The position numbers and the translations under genes were made by a program. This document shows positions 1 to 9,129 of a stretch of 27,797 nucleotides of DNA, in pieces. Below the pieces are notes generated by a model. That model saw only the letters and a list, made by a program, of their open reading frames with translations. It was not told the origin of the DNA and did no database searches. The DNA comes from an uncultured beta proteobacterium (lineage in GTDB: Bacteria; Pseudomonadota; Gammaproteobacteria; Burkholderiales; SG8-39). Position 1 is the stretch's first letter. Every line of letters starts with the position of its first letter. The stretch lies in the NCBI GenBank assembly GCA_902826155.1, contig CADEDU010000023.1, positions 58,802 to 86,598 on the forward strand, in the 5' to 3' direction.

Positions 1-7
1 CACCGCC

Positions 8-565
8 GTGCGACTGTTCTTCGCAATATGGCCGCCAACTGAGGTCGTCCATCGGCTCCACGATTGGGCTGCCGACGTGCGGCATGAAGCAGGCGGGCGG
101 CCCACGCGTATCGCCTCGATCCATCTCACCCTGGCGTTCCTCGGCGAGCAGAGCGCCGAACGGTGTGCGCTTGCGGCCTCAGCGGCCCGAACCGTCGGGG
201 TTTCAGCCGCCCCAGTAGTCCGTTGCGCTTCGTCGTCGATCGCCCCGTTCGAACTCGCCCTGGATGCGCCCGGCTACTTTCGCCACAACCGGATTGCCTG
301 GGTCGGTCCGCGCGCCATGCCCGACGCGTTGTCCGCGCTGGCCAAGTCGCTGCATAAGGCACTGGTTGCCGTCGGGTTCGATTTGGAGCGGCGCGCGTTC
401 AAACCGCACGTGACGCTGTTGCGCGAGGCACGTGAGCCGAGTGCATGGCCGCCTCTGCATGTCGATCCGTGGATGGTGCGCGAGTTCGTGCTGGTCGAGT
501 CGGTGCGCGACCATCACGGATCACGGTACGAAATACGCGAGCGATTCGCGCTCGAGGCAACGTGA
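8..565 (+). CDS. thpR: RNA 2',3'-cyclic phosphodiesterase (2H family)
   Basis: Predicted cytoplasmic enzyme of the LigT/ThpR 2H phosphoesterase family, which opens RNA 2',3'-cyclic phosphates to 2'-phosphates and can join 2'-5' RNA ends in vitro. Both family HxTx motifs are visible: HLTL with H39 and T41, and HVTL with H134 and T136. The N-terminus MRLFFAIWPP is typical of the family, and 185 aa is close to the usual length. The start is a GTG only seven bases into the window, so upstream context and the ribosome binding site cannot be judged. The gene converges on envZ, with 52 bp between the two stop codons and no clear terminator hairpin. Family assignment is firm; the physiological substrate is not established for this family. 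Confidence 0.9.
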   Translation: MRLFFAIWPPTEVVHRLHDWAADVRHEAGGRPTRIASIHLTLAFLGEQSAERCALAASAARTVGVSAAPVVRCASSSIAPFELALDAPGYFRHNRIAWVGPRAMPDALSALAKSLHKALVAVGFDLERRAFKPHVTLLREAREPSAWPPLHVDPWMVREFVLVESVRDHHGSRYEIRERFALEAT

Positions 566-617
566 GCCACCGAAGCTCGAACTCGGCCGCCTCGCGAGTC
601 CAGCCTACCCGTCGCGA

Positions 618-1922
618 CTACGCGCTTTGGATCGGCAAAGTGAGCCGCGCGACCAGCCCGCCACCTTCGCGCGGCAGCAACTCGAAGCGGCCCTGATGCA
701 TGCGCGCGATGCGCTCGACGATGGCCAGCCCAAGCCCAGAGCCGCCCTTGCCGCTGCGTGCTTTCTCCATGCGCTGAAACGGCTGCTTGAGGCGTTCGAC
801 CTGATCGGCCGGAATGCCCGGGCCGCGATCGCGTACCTCGACGATCACGAAGCCTTGCTCGGCGTGCGTGTGCAACTCGATCCCCTGTTCGGCGTAGCGG
901 TACGCGTTGTCGAGCAGATTGGTGATCATGCGGCGGGTGGCCATCGGCCGGAGCGCCGAACTCGGCGTGGCCTGGATATCGGTGGCGAGCTCACGCCCGC
1001 GCTCGCGGTAGGTGCGGGCGAGTTCATCGGCGAGCGCACTCAGGTCGGTGGGCTCGGGCTTCTCGCCGGTTTCGGTGCGGGCAAAATCGAGGAACTGGCC
1101 GATGATGCGATCCATGTCGTCGATGTCGGCGTTCATGCCGTGCTTGAGATCGTCATCCGCCGCGGTCATCTCGATCGCCAGTCGCATGCGCGCCAACGGC
1201 GTGCGCAGATCGTGCGAGACGCCGGCCAGGATGAGCGCACGGTCCTCGTCCAACCGTGCCAGATCGCGACTCATCTGATTGAAGGCTCGCATGACGCCCT
1301 GCAATTCCTCCGGACCGGCTTCGGTGACGAGCGCCGGCCGCCGCCCCTGGCCGATTTCCGCGGCTGCGCGCGAGAGCAGTCGCAGCGGCTGCGTGATCCG
1401 GGAGACGACAAAATAAGCCGCCGCGAGCGCAAGCAGCAGCGCAAGCAGGCCCCAGCCAAGCCATTGCAGCGTGCGGTCCTGCGGCAGGCGGTCGGTCGGC
1501 AACATCACCCAGTAGTCGTCGCCTTCGATCGCGAAGCTCACCCAGAATCCATCGTCGCCGTCGACCTCCTTGGCGAATTGGGTTCCTGATCCCAGTTGCA
1601 GTCGGATCTCCGCTTCGACACTGTCGAGCAGCGGATCGCGGTCGGTCGGCTTGACCTTCTGCGCCGGATCTTTCGGGTAGATGCGAATGCCTTCGAGCTC
1701 TTCGAGTTCGATCAGCAACTCGGTGCGCTTGCCCGGCTGCGCGGCCACGATAGCGCTGCGCACCAGATTGACGACGCTCACCACCATGCGGGCGACCTGG
1801 TGCACCTGCGGTTCACGCTCGTAGGTGCGGAAGATGACGTACCACGCGGCGGTCGACAGCACCAGCACCGTGGCGATGAGCAGAAACGAGCGCGCGAGCA
1901 GCGAGCGCGGCAACAGGCTCAT
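618..1922 (-). CDS. envZ: Sensor histidine kinase EnvZ
   Basis: Inner-membrane sensor kinase, 434 aa, partner of the OmpR regulator encoded just upstream. The order is TM1 (about 10-31), a small periplasmic region of roughly 120 residues, TM2 (about 153-173), a HAMP linker, and the dimerisation/phosphoacceptor helix with H237 in SHDLRTPL. The ATP-binding domain follows, with N box NLLDNA (335-340), G1 DRGPGI (365-370), F box residues PFQR (381-384) and G2 GSGLGL (394-399). All catalytic boxes are intact. It lies 13 bp after ompR on the same strand, so the two are probably co-transcribed. In enterobacteria the pair responds to osmolarity and envelope conditions and controls porins; the signal here is unknown, because the periplasmic region is the least conserved part. 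Confidence 0.92.
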   Translation of the reverse strand: MSLLPRSLLARSFLLIATVLVLSTAAWYVIFRTYEREPQVHQVARMVVSVVNLVRSAIVAAQPGKRTELLIELEELEGIRIYPKDPAQKVKPTDRDPLLDSVEAEIRLQLGSGTQFAKEVDGDDGFWVSFAIEGDDYWVMLPTDRLPQDRTLQWLGWGLLALLLALAAAYFVVSRITQPLRLLSRAAAEIGQGRRPALVTEAGPEELQGVMRAFNQMSRDLARLDEDRALILAGVSHDLRTPLARMRLAIEMTAADDDLKHGMNADIDDMDRIIGQFLDFARTETGEKPEPTDLSALADELARTYRERGRELATDIQATPSSALRPMATRRMITNLLDNAYRYAEQGIELHTHAEQGFVIVEVRDRGPGIPADQVERLKQPFQRMEKARSGKGGSGLGLAIVERIARMHQGRFELLPREGGGLVARLTLPIQSA

Positions 1923-1935
1923 TGCTGCGAACCGG

Positions 1936-2664
1936 TCAACCGTGCTTTTGTCCGTCGGGCACGAACACGTAGCCGAAGCCCCATACCGTCTGGATATACG
2001 TCGGATGCGTCGGATCGGGCTCGACCAGTTTGCGCAACCGGGAGACCTGCACGTCGATGGCGCGGTCGAACACTTCGTACTCGCGACCGCGAGCGAGTTC
2101 CATGAGCTTCTCGCGCGACAGCGGAATGCGCGGATGCGTGACCAGCACCTTCAACAGCGCGAATTCGCCAGTGGTGAGCGCGGAGGACTTGCCGGCGCGT
2201 TCCAGCGTGCGGGTCGCCAGATGCACCTTCACGTCGCTGAACTCGATGGTCTCGACCTCGACCGACGGAGCGCCTGGCGGTAACGCCTCGGCGCGACGAC
2301 GCAGCACCGCGTTGATGCGCGCGAGCAGTTCACGCGGATTGAAGGGCTTGGGCAGGTAATCGTCCGCCCCCATCTCAAGGCCGACGATGCGATCGACTTC
2401 CTCGCCTTTGGCCGTGAGCATCACGATCGGAATGGCATTCTTCGTGCCGCGCAAGCGCCTGCAGATCGACAGGCCGTCTTCGCCGGGCAGCATCAGATCG
2501 AGCACGAGCAGATCGAAGCGCTCCATGTTGAGCGCCTTGTCCATGCCGGGGGCCTCGGAGACGACCTTGACGGCGAAGCCATGCTCGGTGAGGTAGCGGC
2601 TGAGCAGATCACGCAGCCGCAGATCATCATCGACGACGAGAATCTTCTTTTTCGGGTCTGCCAT
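1936..2664 (-). CDS. ompR: Two-component response regulator OmpR
   Basis: DNA-binding response regulator, 242 aa from the ATG at 2664. The receiver domain has the acidic pocket VDDD (residues 11-14), phosphoacceptor D56 in VLDLMLPGEDGLS, T84 and K106 (LPKPFNP). The LPGEDGLSICRRLR and KGEEVDRIVGLE stretches match E. coli OmpR very closely, so this is an OmpR orthologue and not just a family member. The C-terminal winged helix includes the TVWGFGYVF segment. An in-frame GTG at 2703 would add 13 residues unlike the family. The ATG places ILVVDDD where OmpR proteins normally have it, although neither start has a strong Shine-Dalgarno sequence. First gene of ompR-envZ; it diverges from the exported-protein cluster. 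Confidence 0.93.
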   Translation of the reverse strand: MADPKKKILVVDDDLRLRDLLSRYLTEHGFAVKVVSEAPGMDKALNMERFDLLVLDLMLPGEDGLSICRRLRGTKNAIPIVMLTAKGEEVDRIVGLEMGADDYLPKPFNPRELLARINAVLRRRAEALPPGAPSVEVETIEFSDVKVHLATRTLERAGKSSALTTGEFALLKVLVTHPRIPLSREKLMELARGREYEVFDRAIDVQVSRLRKLVEPDPTHPTYIQTVWGFGYVFVPDGQKHG

Positions 2665-2956
2665 GCGCGGTATGGTATCGGTTCGATGCGACTTGAGAAT
2701 CACTGAGTTGCGACCGTCCGAGCGGACAGCGCAGCGCGAATCATGACGGAATTGACAGCCTGATGGGGCTGGCCGTCACGGGCCTCGCGGGGCCATCGGT
2801 CGCCAAAGCGGTCGCTGGAACGTCTGGGATACATCCGGTTACAAAAGCGCCGCGTGACGGACATAGACGACTTACAGGTTGCCGGCATAGTGGCGGACGT
2901 ATGAATGGCGGTGTGGGGTTGCTCGACGCCGGGCAATGACCAACGAGGAACGAGCG
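2665..2956. promoter_or_regulatory. Divergent intergenic region between ompR and the exported-protein cluster
   Basis: This 292-bp gap must hold the promoters for ompR (minus) and for the small secreted-protein gene (plus). I see two TTACA-type hexamers in direct orientation, GTTACA at 2838-2843 and CTTACA at 2871-2876, 33 bp apart (about three helical turns). I see no convincing sigma70 promoter. OmpR-family regulators often bind directly repeated AC-rich half sites, so autoregulation or control of the divergent gene is possible, but that is inference. Confidence 0.3.
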
Positions 2957-3313
2957 ATGCGCGGAGCCGCAGGAAAAGTTTGGGGCCAAGTCCCCTCGAT
3001 CCGGAGATTGCGCCGCCTGACGGTATTGCTGTCGGGTGCGCACGGACGGATCGGGAAGGGATTAGTGGCGCTCGTCCTCAGCGCGGCAATCACCATGCCC
3101 GTGCTGGCTCAGCAGGGGCCGGGCAAGGGCCAGTGGCGCGAGCGGCAGATGCAGCGCCAGGAAATGCGCGAGCAGTCTCGTGGCCGCGATCCGCGCGGAC
3201 CGCAGATGTCACCCGAAGAGCGTCGCGATCTGCGCCGCGACATCATCACCCACGGCCGCGAGCACTATCGTGGGCCCGGTCGGCCGCCACCGCCGCCGCC
3301 GCGTCGGCCGTAA
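2957..3313 (+). CDS. Small exported Arg/Gln-rich protein of unknown function
   Basis: About 118 aa. The ATG at 2957 is preferred over the in-frame ATG at 2936 because GAGGA (2945-2949) lies 7 bp before it. The N-terminus is long and basic, followed by a hydrophobic stretch and a cleavage-like site ending VLAQQ near residue 54, so it is probably exported. The mature part is dominated by Arg, Gln, Glu and Pro: it has the segment MSPEERRDLRRDI and ends in a PPPPPPRRP tail. Short proteins with an MSPEER..LRRDI segment are, as I recall, common in betaproteobacteria but have no known function. First gene of the plus-strand exported cluster and divergent from ompR. High charge and low complexity suggest a disordered periplasmic protein; no enzymatic motif is visible. 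Confidence 0.7.
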   Translation: MRGAAGKVWGQVPSIRRLRRLTVLLSGAHGRIGKGLVALVLSAAITMPVLAQQGPGKGQWRERQMQRQEMREQSRGRDPRGPQMSPEERRDLRRDIITHGREHYRGPGRPPPPPPRRP

Positions 3314-3347
3314 CGGTGGGTTATCACCGACTCCAAGAGCGGTCATC

Positions 3348-5015
<1,668 letters not shown>

Positions 5016-5022
5016 GGCGCGC

Positions 5023-6189
5023 ATGGATCGACGCGCATTTCTCAGGTCGACAGCTTCCGGCACTGCGTCCGTAGCAATGGGTGCCTGGCTTCCCGCTTCT
5101 GCGCTCGCACAGGCGGAACGGGGCTATCGCCACACGTTGGTGCTGATCGAGCTCAAAGGCGGCAACGACGGCCTGAACACCGTGGTGCCCTATCAGAACG
5201 ATGCGTACTATCGCCTGCGTCCACGGATCGCGATCCGCCGTGACGACGTCGTGAAGCTTGATGCGTCGCTCGGCTTGCATCCGTCGCTCGTGCCGTTGAT
5301 GCCGCTTTGGGAGCAGCGCGAACTGGCCGTGGTGCAGGGCCTGGGCTATCCACGGCCGAATCTGTCGCACTTCCGCTCGATCGAGATCTGGGACACCGCC
5401 TCGAAGAGCGACGAGGTGCTGCAAGAGGGTTGGCTCGCGCGGCAATTCAAGCGTCAGCCGGCGCCGAGTGCGTACGCCGCCGACGGTGTCCTTGTGGGCT
5501 CCAACGATCTCGGTCCTTTGTCCGGGGCGGGCGCTCGTGCGATTGCGCTGGCCAATCCCGAACAGTTCCTGCAGCAGGCGCGCCTGGCCAAACCCCTGCC
5601 CGTACACGGCAACGCGGCGCTCGCGCACGTCATGCAGGTGGAAGCGAACATCGCCCAGGCGGCCTTCGGTCTGCGTGACCGGCACGCGTTCAAGAGCGAG
5701 TTTCCGGGCGGGCCGTTCGGCAACGCGGTCCGCGCGGCCTCGCAGGTGCTGGCGGCTCGCAGCGGCGTGGCGGTGGTGCGCATCACCCAAGGTGGATACG
5801 ACACGCACCAGAACCAGCCGGGCGTGCACGCGAATCTGCTCAGGCAATTGGCCGAGGGTCTCGTCGCGCTCAAGGCCGCGCTGGTTGAACTCGGTCGGTG
5901 GGATTCGACGCTGGTGATGACTTATTCGGAGTTCGGTCGTCGCGCCGCCGAGAACGGCTCGAACGGCACCGACCACGGCACGGCCAACGTGCATTTCGCG
6001 TTCGGCGGGCGGGTCCGCGGCGGCATGTTCGGACGCGCGCCCGACCTCGATCGCCTCGACAACGGCAATCTTCAGCACACGACCGACTTTCGCAGCTACT
6101 TCGCGACGGCGGTGGAGCGCTGGTGGGGATTCGCGGCCGATCCGGTCGTCGGCGGGCGCTACCCGTTGCTCGATTTCATCCGCGCCTGA
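5023..6189 (+). CDS. DUF1501 domain protein with Tat signal
   Basis: 388 aa. It begins with a twin-arginine signal (R3-R4 in DRRAFLRS, hydrophobic to about residue 22, cleavage-like ALAQ at 27-30), so it is probably folded in the cytoplasm and exported by Tat. Motifs typical of the family are visible: ELKGGNDGLNTVVPY (43-57) and MTYSEFGRR followed by NGTDHGTAN (from 299). DUF1501 belongs to the alkaline phosphatase/sulfatase-like fold superfamily; the D-H in GTDHG fits a metal site, but activity is unproven. The SD-like GTGAGG overlaps the DUF1800 stop codon, 7 bp upstream, so the two genes form a transcription unit. Function beyond the conserved pairing is unknown. Confidence 0.9.
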   Translation: MDRRAFLRSTASGTASVAMGAWLPASALAQAERGYRHTLVLIELKGGNDGLNTVVPYQNDAYYRLRPRIAIRRDDVVKLDASLGLHPSLVPLMPLWEQRELAVVQGLGYPRPNLSHFRSIEIWDTASKSDEVLQEGWLARQFKRQPAPSAYAADGVLVGSNDLGPLSGAGARAIALANPEQFLQQARLAKPLPVHGNAALAHVMQVEANIAQAAFGLRDRHAFKSEFPGGPFGNAVRAASQVLAARSGVAVVRITQGGYDTHQNQPGVHANLLRQLAEGLVALKAALVELGRWDSTLVMTYSEFGRRAAENGSNGTDHGTANVHFAFGGRVRGGMFGRAPDLDRLDNGNLQHTTDFRSYFATAVERWWGFAADPVVGGRYPLLDFIRA

Positions 6190-6194
6190 GCGCC

Positions 6195-6279
6195 GGGAGT
6201 TGTTATGAAACAAAACGTATCCGTCGTAGGCGGCTCGGCGGGCGAGTCGTTATCGGCAGGGAAAGGGCTACGCAGGTGA
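6195..6279 (+). CDS. Candidate 24-aa leader peptide ORF (with its SD) ahead of the WxxGxW lipoprotein gene
   Basis: A GGGAG Shine-Dalgarno (6195-6199) lies 5 bp before ATG 6205. The 25-codon frame (24 aa plus stop) begins Met-Lys-Gln-Asn with A-rich codons, as real starts often do, and encodes MKQNVSVVGG SAGESLSAGK plus GLRR. Its TGA (6277-6279) overlaps a GTG (6276-6278) in frame with the lipoprotein gene by 4 bp, the classic arrangement for translational coupling. No signal peptide or known motif is visible. It could be a leader peptide controlling the next gene, an independent small protein, or a chance ORF. The coding part is 6205-6279. Confidence 0.45.
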
Positions 6280-6878
6280 ATCCAGAGCTGAAGATGGACC
6301 GCAGGAATATCACGCGAGCACTGCTCGGCGGTTTGGTGTTGAGCACCCTCGGCGGTTGCTACGTCGCGCCACCACCGCCGCGCGCCCCGCGAGCCGATGT
6401 CGCGATCACGCAGCCGCCGCCGGCCGATCTCAACGAGGCCCCGCCGTCCGCGCCGGCCGCGGAGATGTACTGGGTACCCGGACACTGGGTGTGGCAAGGC
6501 AACGGCTACGTGTGGCGCGCGGGGCATTGGGTGTCGCCACGCCCCGACCAGGTGTTCGTGCGCGCCTACTGGACCAACGAGAACGGTTATTGGGTCTACC
6601 ACCCGGGGCGTTGGGAGCGTGTCGGTGCGGCTCCGGTTGACCCGCGCGACATCGTCGTAGCGGAGGCACCGCCCCCGCCGCGGGTCGAAGTCATCGGCGT
6701 GGCGCCCGGGCCGGGGTTTTTCTGGGTACCCGGCTATTGGCGCTGGGGACCGGGCCGTCATGTCTGGGTCGGCGGTCACTGGGCGCCGCACCGTCCCGGC
6801 CACTACTGGGTCGCGCCGCACTGGGCGCGGGTCGGCGTGTCGTTCCATTTTCGTGGTGGGTATTGGCGGCGGCACTGA
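6276..6878 (+). CDS. WxxGxW (YXWGXW) repeat lipoprotein
   Basis: About 200 aa from GTG 6276 (AAAGGG SD at 6262-6267), or 194 aa from ATG 6294, which has no good SD. Residue numbers here use the ATG. The N-terminus DRRNITRALLGG is basic then hydrophobic and ends in a lipobox LGGC with Cys22, so the product is probably lipidated. Repeats are WVPGHW (60-65), WRAGHW (74-79), WVPGYW (144-149) and WVGGHW (158-163), plus the degenerate WVAPHW (172-177) and a loose copy at 100-107. Proline-rich linkers lie at about 25-55 and 125-140. YXWGXW repeat proteins are common in proteobacterial envelopes and of unknown function. The neighbouring FecR/DUF6600 product also has Trp-rich GRW/WGW segments, suggesting related envelope roles. 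No enzyme motif is seen. Confidence 0.85.
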   Translation: MNPELKMDRRNITRALLGGLVLSTLGGCYVAPPPPRAPRADVAITQPPPADLNEAPPSAPAAEMYWVPGHWVWQGNGYVWRAGHWVSPRPDQVFVRAYWTNENGYWVYHPGRWERVGAAPVDPRDIVVAEAPPPPRVEVIGVAPGPGFFWVPGYWRWGPGRHVWVGGHWAPHRPGHYWVAPHWARVGVSFHFRGGYWRRH

Positions 6879-6926
6879 GGGCGGCGGCACTGGGAGTTGT
6901 AGTTGTATATCGATGAGGGCTACGAC

Positions 6927-9122
6927 ATGAGCACGTTGACGCGACATTGGCTGCTGGCAGATGCGGCGCGCTGGTTGAGCGGCGCGCTGATTGCGCTGGT
7001 CAGTGTTGCGGCGCTTGCCGATCCGCCGGGGCGGGTGGGGCGGATCAGTCACGCGAGCGGCGACGTGTCGTTCCAGAACAGCGCCAATCACGAACCCTCG
7101 GAAGCGCAACAGAACTGGCCCATCACCGGCGCCAACGTGCTGATGACCGGCCCTTCGGGTCGCGCGGAGGTGCAGATCGGCTCGACTGCCGTGCGCCTCG
7201 ATGGCGACAGCGAGATCGAGTTCACGCGTCTTGACGATGAGCAGGTGCACCTGCGCGTGGTCGCCGGACGCGCTGCCATCCGCGTGCGTCATCGCGATCA
7301 GGCCGAAGACTTCGTCGTGACCACCACGCATGGCCGCGTCCTGCTCGACGATGTCGGGCGCTATCGCATCGACGTGCGTGGTGATCAGTCGCTCACGGCG
7401 TTCACGGTGCACGAAGGCGTGGCGCGTTTCGATCTGCCGGACACTTCGCTGGTCGTGCAAGGCGGCTCGCGTGTCGAAGCCTGGGGCGGGCAGGGCGGCA
7501 GCAATCATCAGAGCGCGCGAGCGTATCGCGACAACTTCGATGAGTGGAGTCTGGCGCGAGATCGTCGCACCGACGCGACGCGCACCGCGAACTACGTGTC
7601 GCCCGACATGACCGGTCACGACGATCTCGATGAGCACGGACAGTGGCGGCAGGTCGAGGAGTACGGCGCGGTGTGGGTGCCGCATTCACATGCAGTGCCG
7701 GTCGGTTGGGCGCCGTATCGATGGGGCCGCTGGGTCTGGGTCGAGCCGTGGGGCTGGACCTGGGTCGATCGTGCGCCGTGGGGCTTCGCGCCCTTCCACT
7801 ACGGCCGCTGGGTGCACCACGGCGGGGCTTGGGCCTGGGCCCCTGGCGTCGTCGTGCGTCGACCGGTCTACGCGCCGGCATTGGTGGGCTGGGTCGGGCG
7901 CCCAGGCGCGAGCGTGACGATCACCAGCGGACCGGCGGTCGGCTGGTTTCCGCTGGGCCCACGCGAGGTGTACTACCCGGCGCATCCGTGTACGCCGCGG
8001 TACGTCCAGCACGTGAACGTGACGCACGTGGCCAATCCGGCCGCCATCGCGCATCCGGCGCATGGCCGGCATGATCCGTCGCATCGCATGCATTACCGCA
8101 ATGCCGATCTGCCCCACGCCGTGACGATGGTGCCCGCGCACGTGATGTCACGCGGCGGCGGCGCGATCACGCCCAACATTGCCGCGCGACCCGACGCACG
8201 CACGCTTGCAGCATTGCCGGTCGCCACGGCGGCGAGCGTGCATGCGCCTTCGCGCCCACAGGGTGCCATGCCCGAGCATCGACCGGGGCAGGTCTGGTCG
8301 CCGCATCGTCGCGGTGATCGTCCGGCCGCGACCGTGGGTGTTGCCCCGCAGAATCCGGCGACGCCCACGCCGCAAGGCAACGGCTGGTCTCGCGTCGAGC
8401 GGCGCGAGGCGAACGATCAAAACGGATCGGGCAGCGGATCAGGCGGTGGATCGGTCGGCGGACCAGGCGGGCGCGATCGACGCGTCGATCCTCCCACGCC
8501 GCGCGGGTATCCACCGGTGCCGGCTGGTCCTTTGGGTGCCCCGGGTGCGACACCTGGATCGCCTGTGCGGGCCGCGCCACCGGTGCAACAGCAACCCGCG
8601 CCGCAGGTGCAACAGCAACCAGCGCAGCAACCCGCACCCGCCACGCCGCCGATGGTGCGTGAGCCACGTCGCGACCAGGGGCCCGATCGTGCACATGGCA
8701 ATGATCGGCGCGAGGGTCCGAGGCAGGAGCCACCGCGTATCGAGCGCCCGCGGGTCGAAGTGCCGCGGATGGATCCGCCGCGCGCGGAGCCGCCCCGGGT
8801 CGAAGCGCCGCGTGCTCCGCAGCCGAGGGTCGAACCGCCGCGTAACGAACCGCCGCGCATGGATCGTCCGCGTGAGCCTCAACCCGAGCGGCGCGTGCAG
8901 CAGCCTGCACAAGCGCCAGCGCCGATGCCGCAGATGGAGCGTCGCCCCGCACCTGCGCCGATGCCGCAGGTCGAACGCAGACCGGCGCCTGCACCGATGC
9001 CGGCCATGTCAGCAGCGCCGGCGCCACGCGCAGAACCGGCACGCAACCATGGCGGCGGCCATCCGGGGAACCAGGGCCAGCCGCAGCAGCAGCGCCGCGG
9101 TCCCAACGACCAGAAGCGTTGA
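6927..9122 (+). CDS. Exported FecR/DUF6600 protein with Pro-rich repeat tail
   Basis: About 731 aa from the ATG at 6927, preceded by GATGAGGG with about 7 bp spacing; an upstream in-frame TTG at 6903 is less likely. A signal peptide ends near VAALAD (about residue 31). Residues 38-165 look like a FecR domain: GRISHASGDVSFQ, then RAEVQIGSTAVRLDG, GRAAIRV and FTVHEGVARF. This part is followed by DUF6600 features: YVSPDMTGHDDLDEHGQW (223-240), GWAPYRWGRWVW (260-271), PWGFAPFHYGRW (284-295) and GWFPLGPREVY (339-349). From about residue 440 the chain is low complexity, Pro/Gln/Gly/Arg-rich, with two families of tandem repeats. FecR domains sense or bind at the envelope. There is no adjacent ECF sigma factor or TonB receptor, so classical FecR signalling is not supported. 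The gene converges on the ligase gene with 7 bp between stop codons. Confidence 0.87.
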   Translation: MSTLTRHWLLADAARWLSGALIALVSVAALADPPGRVGRISHASGDVSFQNSANHEPSEAQQNWPITGANVLMTGPSGRAEVQIGSTAVRLDGDSEIEFTRLDDEQVHLRVVAGRAAIRVRHRDQAEDFVVTTTHGRVLLDDVGRYRIDVRGDQSLTAFTVHEGVARFDLPDTSLVVQGGSRVEAWGGQGGSNHQSARAYRDNFDEWSLARDRRTDATRTANYVSPDMTGHDDLDEHGQWRQVEEYGAVWVPHSHAVPVGWAPYRWGRWVWVEPWGWTWVDRAPWGFAPFHYGRWVHHGGAWAWAPGVVVRRPVYAPALVGWVGRPGASVTITSGPAVGWFPLGPREVYYPAHPCTPRYVQHVNVTHVANPAAIAHPAHGRHDPSHRMHYRNADLPHAVTMVPAHVMSRGGGAITPNIAARPDARTLAALPVATAASVHAPSRPQGAMPEHRPGQVWSPHRRGDRPAATVGVAPQNPATPTPQGNGWSRVERREANDQNGSGSGSGGGSVGGPGGRDRRVDPPTPRGYPPVPAGPLGAPGATPGSPVRAAPPVQQQPAPQVQQQPAQQPAPATPPMVREPRRDQGPDRAHGNDRREGPRQEPPRIERPRVEVPRMDPPRAEPPRVEAPRAPQPRVEPPRNEPPRMDRPREPQPERRVQQPAQAPAPMPQMERRPAPAPMPQVERRPAPAPMPAMSAAPAPRAEPARNHGGGHPGNQGQPQQQRRGPNDQKR
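8730..8894 (+). repeat. 11 tandem 15-bp units encoding a degenerate xPRx(E/D) pentapeptide
   Basis: Read in frame, units of 15 bp encode PPRIE, RPRVE, VPRMD, PPRAE, PPRVE, APRAP, QPRVE, PPRNE, PPRMD, RPREP and QPERR. The Pro-Arg core is kept in ten units, with only the last decayed, and alternating charge is kept in most. The DNA copies have diverged while the peptide pattern persists, which suggests selection on the protein. Likely an extended, disordered spacer. Confidence 0.85.
8913..9002 (+). repeat. Tandem 36-bp repeat, 2.5 copies, encoding APAPMPQ(M/V)ERRP
   Basis: Copies lie at 8913-8948, 8949-8984 and 8985-9002 (partial), inside the C-terminal tail of the FecR/DUF6600 gene. Each full copy encodes the 12-residue unit APAPMPQ-M/V-ERRP. 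The copies are very similar at the DNA level, which suggests recent duplication and possible copy-number variation between strains. Confidence 0.85.
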
Positions 9123-9129
9123 ACGAGGC

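Noticed and set aside
566..617. Bidirectional terminator between thpR and envZ
   Set aside because: No stem with a flanking T/A run could be found in the 52-bp gap.
432..1589. 385-aa plus-strand open frame opposite envZ
   Set aside because: Antisense to envZ and overlapping the end of thpR; no recognisable protein features.
2665..2703. GTG 2703 as the ompR start
   Set aside because: Adds 13 residues not seen in OmpR; ATG 2664 gives the usual distance to the VVDDD motif.
6927..7500. Classical FecR-type iron-signalling regulator
   Set aside because: No ECF sigma factor or TonB-dependent receptor gene is adjacent, and the protein has a signal peptide and DUF6600 and not the usual anti-sigma membrane layout.
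6159..7685. 508-aa minus-strand open frame under the lipoprotein and FecR genes
   Set aside because: Opposite two genes with signal peptides and recognisable repeats; composition is that of a shadow frame.
8730..9002. CRISPR-like array
   Set aside because: Repeats are short, contiguous, without spacers, and lie in frame within a protein gene.
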